NCBI RefSeq assembly: GCF_902381825.1
Contig: NZ_LR698973.1
Location: 99,947 to 144,395, forward strand
From: Pseudocoprococcus catus
Lineage (GTDB): Bacteria; Bacillota; Clostridia; Lachnospirales; Lachnospiraceae
DNA length: 44,449 nt
Reading direction: 5' to 3'
Below are positions 43,128 to 44,449 of the stretch, piece by piece. The notes beneath the pieces were generated by a model. It worked only from the letters and a program-made list of their open reading frames with translations. It had not been told where the DNA came from and ran no database searches. The position numbers were made by a program, and so were the translations under genes. Positions within the stretch are counted from its first letter, which is position 1. The number at the start of each line of letters is the position of its first letter.

Positions 43128-44111
43128 TCAATTCCTGTCATAATAATCATTCGTCAACGGAACATAACAGCGCCCCTGCCATGCATTGCGAAGCTTCATG
43201 CAATGGTGAATATGATTAAGTACCTGTTTCTTGTTGCGGCTCCAGTCCGGGGCAGCCAGCAGATGTTTGGGACCGTCACCGGTAATCCGGTGGATAATCA
43301 CATCCGGCGGCATATGCTCAATACAGCGGATGAGGATATCCGTGTATTCTTCCAGTGTCAGAACATGGAACGGCTGCTGCAGATAATCAGTATAAAGATC
43401 GGTTCCTTTGAGAACATGGAGCAGCTGGAACTTGACACCCTGTATGGGCTGATGAGCGATATAATCGGCGGTAGCCAGCATGTCATCAGCAGTTTCACCG
43501 GGAAGCCCGAGAATCACATGGGTGATAACTTCGATGCCTCTTTCGTGAAGATTCAAAACAGCTGCATCATAGACAGACAGTGGATAGCCTCGCCGGATGT
43601 AAGCAGCTGTCTGAGGATGGATTGACTGAAGGCCGAGCTCAACCCACACCGGTTTGATTTGATTCAGTTCTGATAAAAGATCGAGAACCTCCGGTTGAAG
43701 ACAGTCCGGGCGGGTGGCAATGGAAAGAATGGCTACTTCCGGGTGGCGGATGGCTTCTGTGTAAAGTGCCCGCAGACGATCTATGGGGGCATAAGTTCCC
43801 GTAAATGCCTGAAAATAGGCGATATAACAAGGCATCGGGGATTCCTTGCTGCCCATCTCAGGCTGATCGGAAAGCCGCTTTCCTGCAAGCAGCTGTTTGC
43901 CTTCCTCAATCTGTTCCGTGATGGATTGGTTCCTGGATGCGGCAAAATCACCGGAACCGCCCGCACTGCAGAAGATACAGCCTCTTGCATCGATCAGTCC
44001 GTCCCTGTTGGGGCAGGTAAAGCCGCCGTCAAGGGCAATCTTATAAATCTTGTGCCCGTACCGGGCCTTCATCTCGTAATCGAGAGAGTGGTAACGCTTA
44101 TCTGCCCACAA
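43128..44111 (-). CDS. TIGR01212-type radical SAM protein (YtqA-like)
   Basis: Predicted iron-sulfur SAM enzyme of the YtqA family, function undetermined. The cluster cysteines are in GFTCPNRDG and RGCIFCSAGGSGDF, the wide-spaced arrangement typical of this family. Later motifs are WVELGLQSIHP, RRGYPLSVYD and THVILGLPGET. The start is TTG at 44111 with AGGAGG 9 nt upstream; the frame upstream of it has no family similarity. 327 residues. Confidence 0.9.
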   Translation of the reverse strand: MWADKRYHSLDYEMKARYGHKIYKIALDGGFTCPNRDGLIDARGCIFCSAGGSGDFAASRNQSITEQIEEGKQLLAGKRLSDQPEMGSKESPMPCYIAYFQAFTGTYAPIDRLRALYTEAIRHPEVAILSIATRPDCLQPEVLDLLSELNQIKPVWVELGLQSIHPQTAAYIRRGYPLSVYDAAVLNLHERGIEVITHVILGLPGETADDMLATADYIAHQPIQGVKFQLLHVLKGTDLYTDYLQQPFHVLTLEEYTDILIRCIEHMPPDVIIHRITGDGPKHLLAAPDWSRNKKQVLNHIHHCMKLRNAWQGRCYVPLTNDYYDRN

Positions 44112-44136
44112 AACTGCATTCCTCCTAACTACATAT

Positions 44137-44165
44137 ATGATAGCATAGCCGGCGAATTTATGCAA
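44137..44165 (-). promoter_or_regulatory. Promoter of the radical SAM / DUF4364 pair
   Basis: On the minus strand TTGCAT (plus 44160-44165), a 17-nt spacer and TATCAT (plus 44137-44142). The transcript would have a very short leader. Confidence 0.6.
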
Positions 44166-44449
44166 ACAGATGTGTGGTTTGTTTTGTACTCGATTTTTAT
44201 AGCGTTTTCTGGTATAGTATATCATAGAGTATTTTTTGTGTGTAATTTGTAAGATTACTATTGCGTTAAAATAGGCATTGAATCAAACCGGGGTAGATTT
44301 TATATTACAGGGATCAGGCAGGCGCCTATTGAGGATCCGAAGGCTTTATAATGGCGGATTGTGTTTAATGTGTATAAAGTAAAGTAAAATTCGGTACAAA
44401 AAAACGACAAAAACAGGATGCTCAATAAGTTTATTCTGAATAACTTATT
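44166..44449. other. Gene-free AT-rich end of the window
   Basis: About 280 nt without a supported gene. The last 26 nt form an inverted repeat: AATAAGTT (44424-44431) with AACTTATT (44442-44449), and ATTC/GAAT inside. This may be the end of a repeat or mobile element cut by the window, or a terminator stem from a convergent gene beyond it. Confidence 0.4.

Overview
This window looks like the chromosome of a spore-forming Clostridia, most likely a Lachnospiraceae-type gut anaerobe. The basis is gene content and order: tig-clpP-clpX-lon-engB, a full spoIIIAA-AH operon, asp23-nusB-xseA-xseB-ispA-dxs-tlyA-nadK-argR-recN-spoIVB, spo0A, a DUF4364 gene, and two T-box-controlled aminoacyl-tRNA synthetases. 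I see no rRNA, tRNA, CRISPR array, prophage or intact insertion sequence. The genus is not determined.

Layout. 1-2.3 kb: a DMT-family exporter, then an AT-rich AAA-ATPase-like gene that lacks its usual C-terminal nuclease domain. 2.4-8.9 kb: protein folding and proteolysis (trigger factor, ClpP, ClpX, Lon) followed by the ribosome-assembly GTPase EngB. 9.0-10.7 kb: a beta-CASP metallo-beta-lactamase RNase-like protein. 10.75-15.95 kb: the SpoIIIA channel operon of the forespore engulfment membrane. 16.0-26.4 kb: a long co-directional housekeeping run (Asp23, NusB, exonuclease VII, FPP synthase, DXS, TlyA, NadK, ArgR, RecN) ending in SpoIVB. 26.5-28.75 kb: a K+/H+-type antiporter and a HAD phosphatase. 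29.1-38.1 kb: tyrS (minus) with a T-box, the CdaR regulator divergent from glycerate kinase, a D-2-hydroxyacid dehydrogenase, an Rpn-family nuclease, and aspS (minus) with a T-box. 38.3-42.3 kb: a MATE exporter divergent from spo0A, then glgA. 42.4-44.4 kb: DUF4364 and a YtqA-type radical SAM gene on the minus strand.

The most unusual content is noncoding. (1) Two elements of about 285-290 nt (28823-29113 and 33246-33529) share a conserved multi-hairpin head with compensatory base changes. Each is enclosed by long inverted-repeat arms whose architecture, but not sequence, is the same. (2) A 102-nt structured repeat occurs twice (25172-25273 plus, 37743-37844 minus) at 101/102 identity. Each copy begins in the T-tract of an intrinsic terminator and points toward the next gene. 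(3) A perfect 17-bp inverted repeat with a T-tract encloses the ribosome-binding site and start codon of spoIIIAA. It could stop vegetative read-through while sparing transcripts started at the sporulation promoter. (4) A perfect 27-bp palindrome with stepped outer stems lies between glgA and DUF4364. (5) The aspS T-box specifier reads best as an asparagine codon, which fits a non-discriminating AspRS.

Functionally the window links sporulation control (Spo0A, SpoIVB, the SpoIIIA channel) with protein quality control, isoprenoid and NADP synthesis, DNA repair and translation supply. spo0A is not directly after spoIVB, where it sits in many Bacilli and Clostridia, but 13.6 kb further on.
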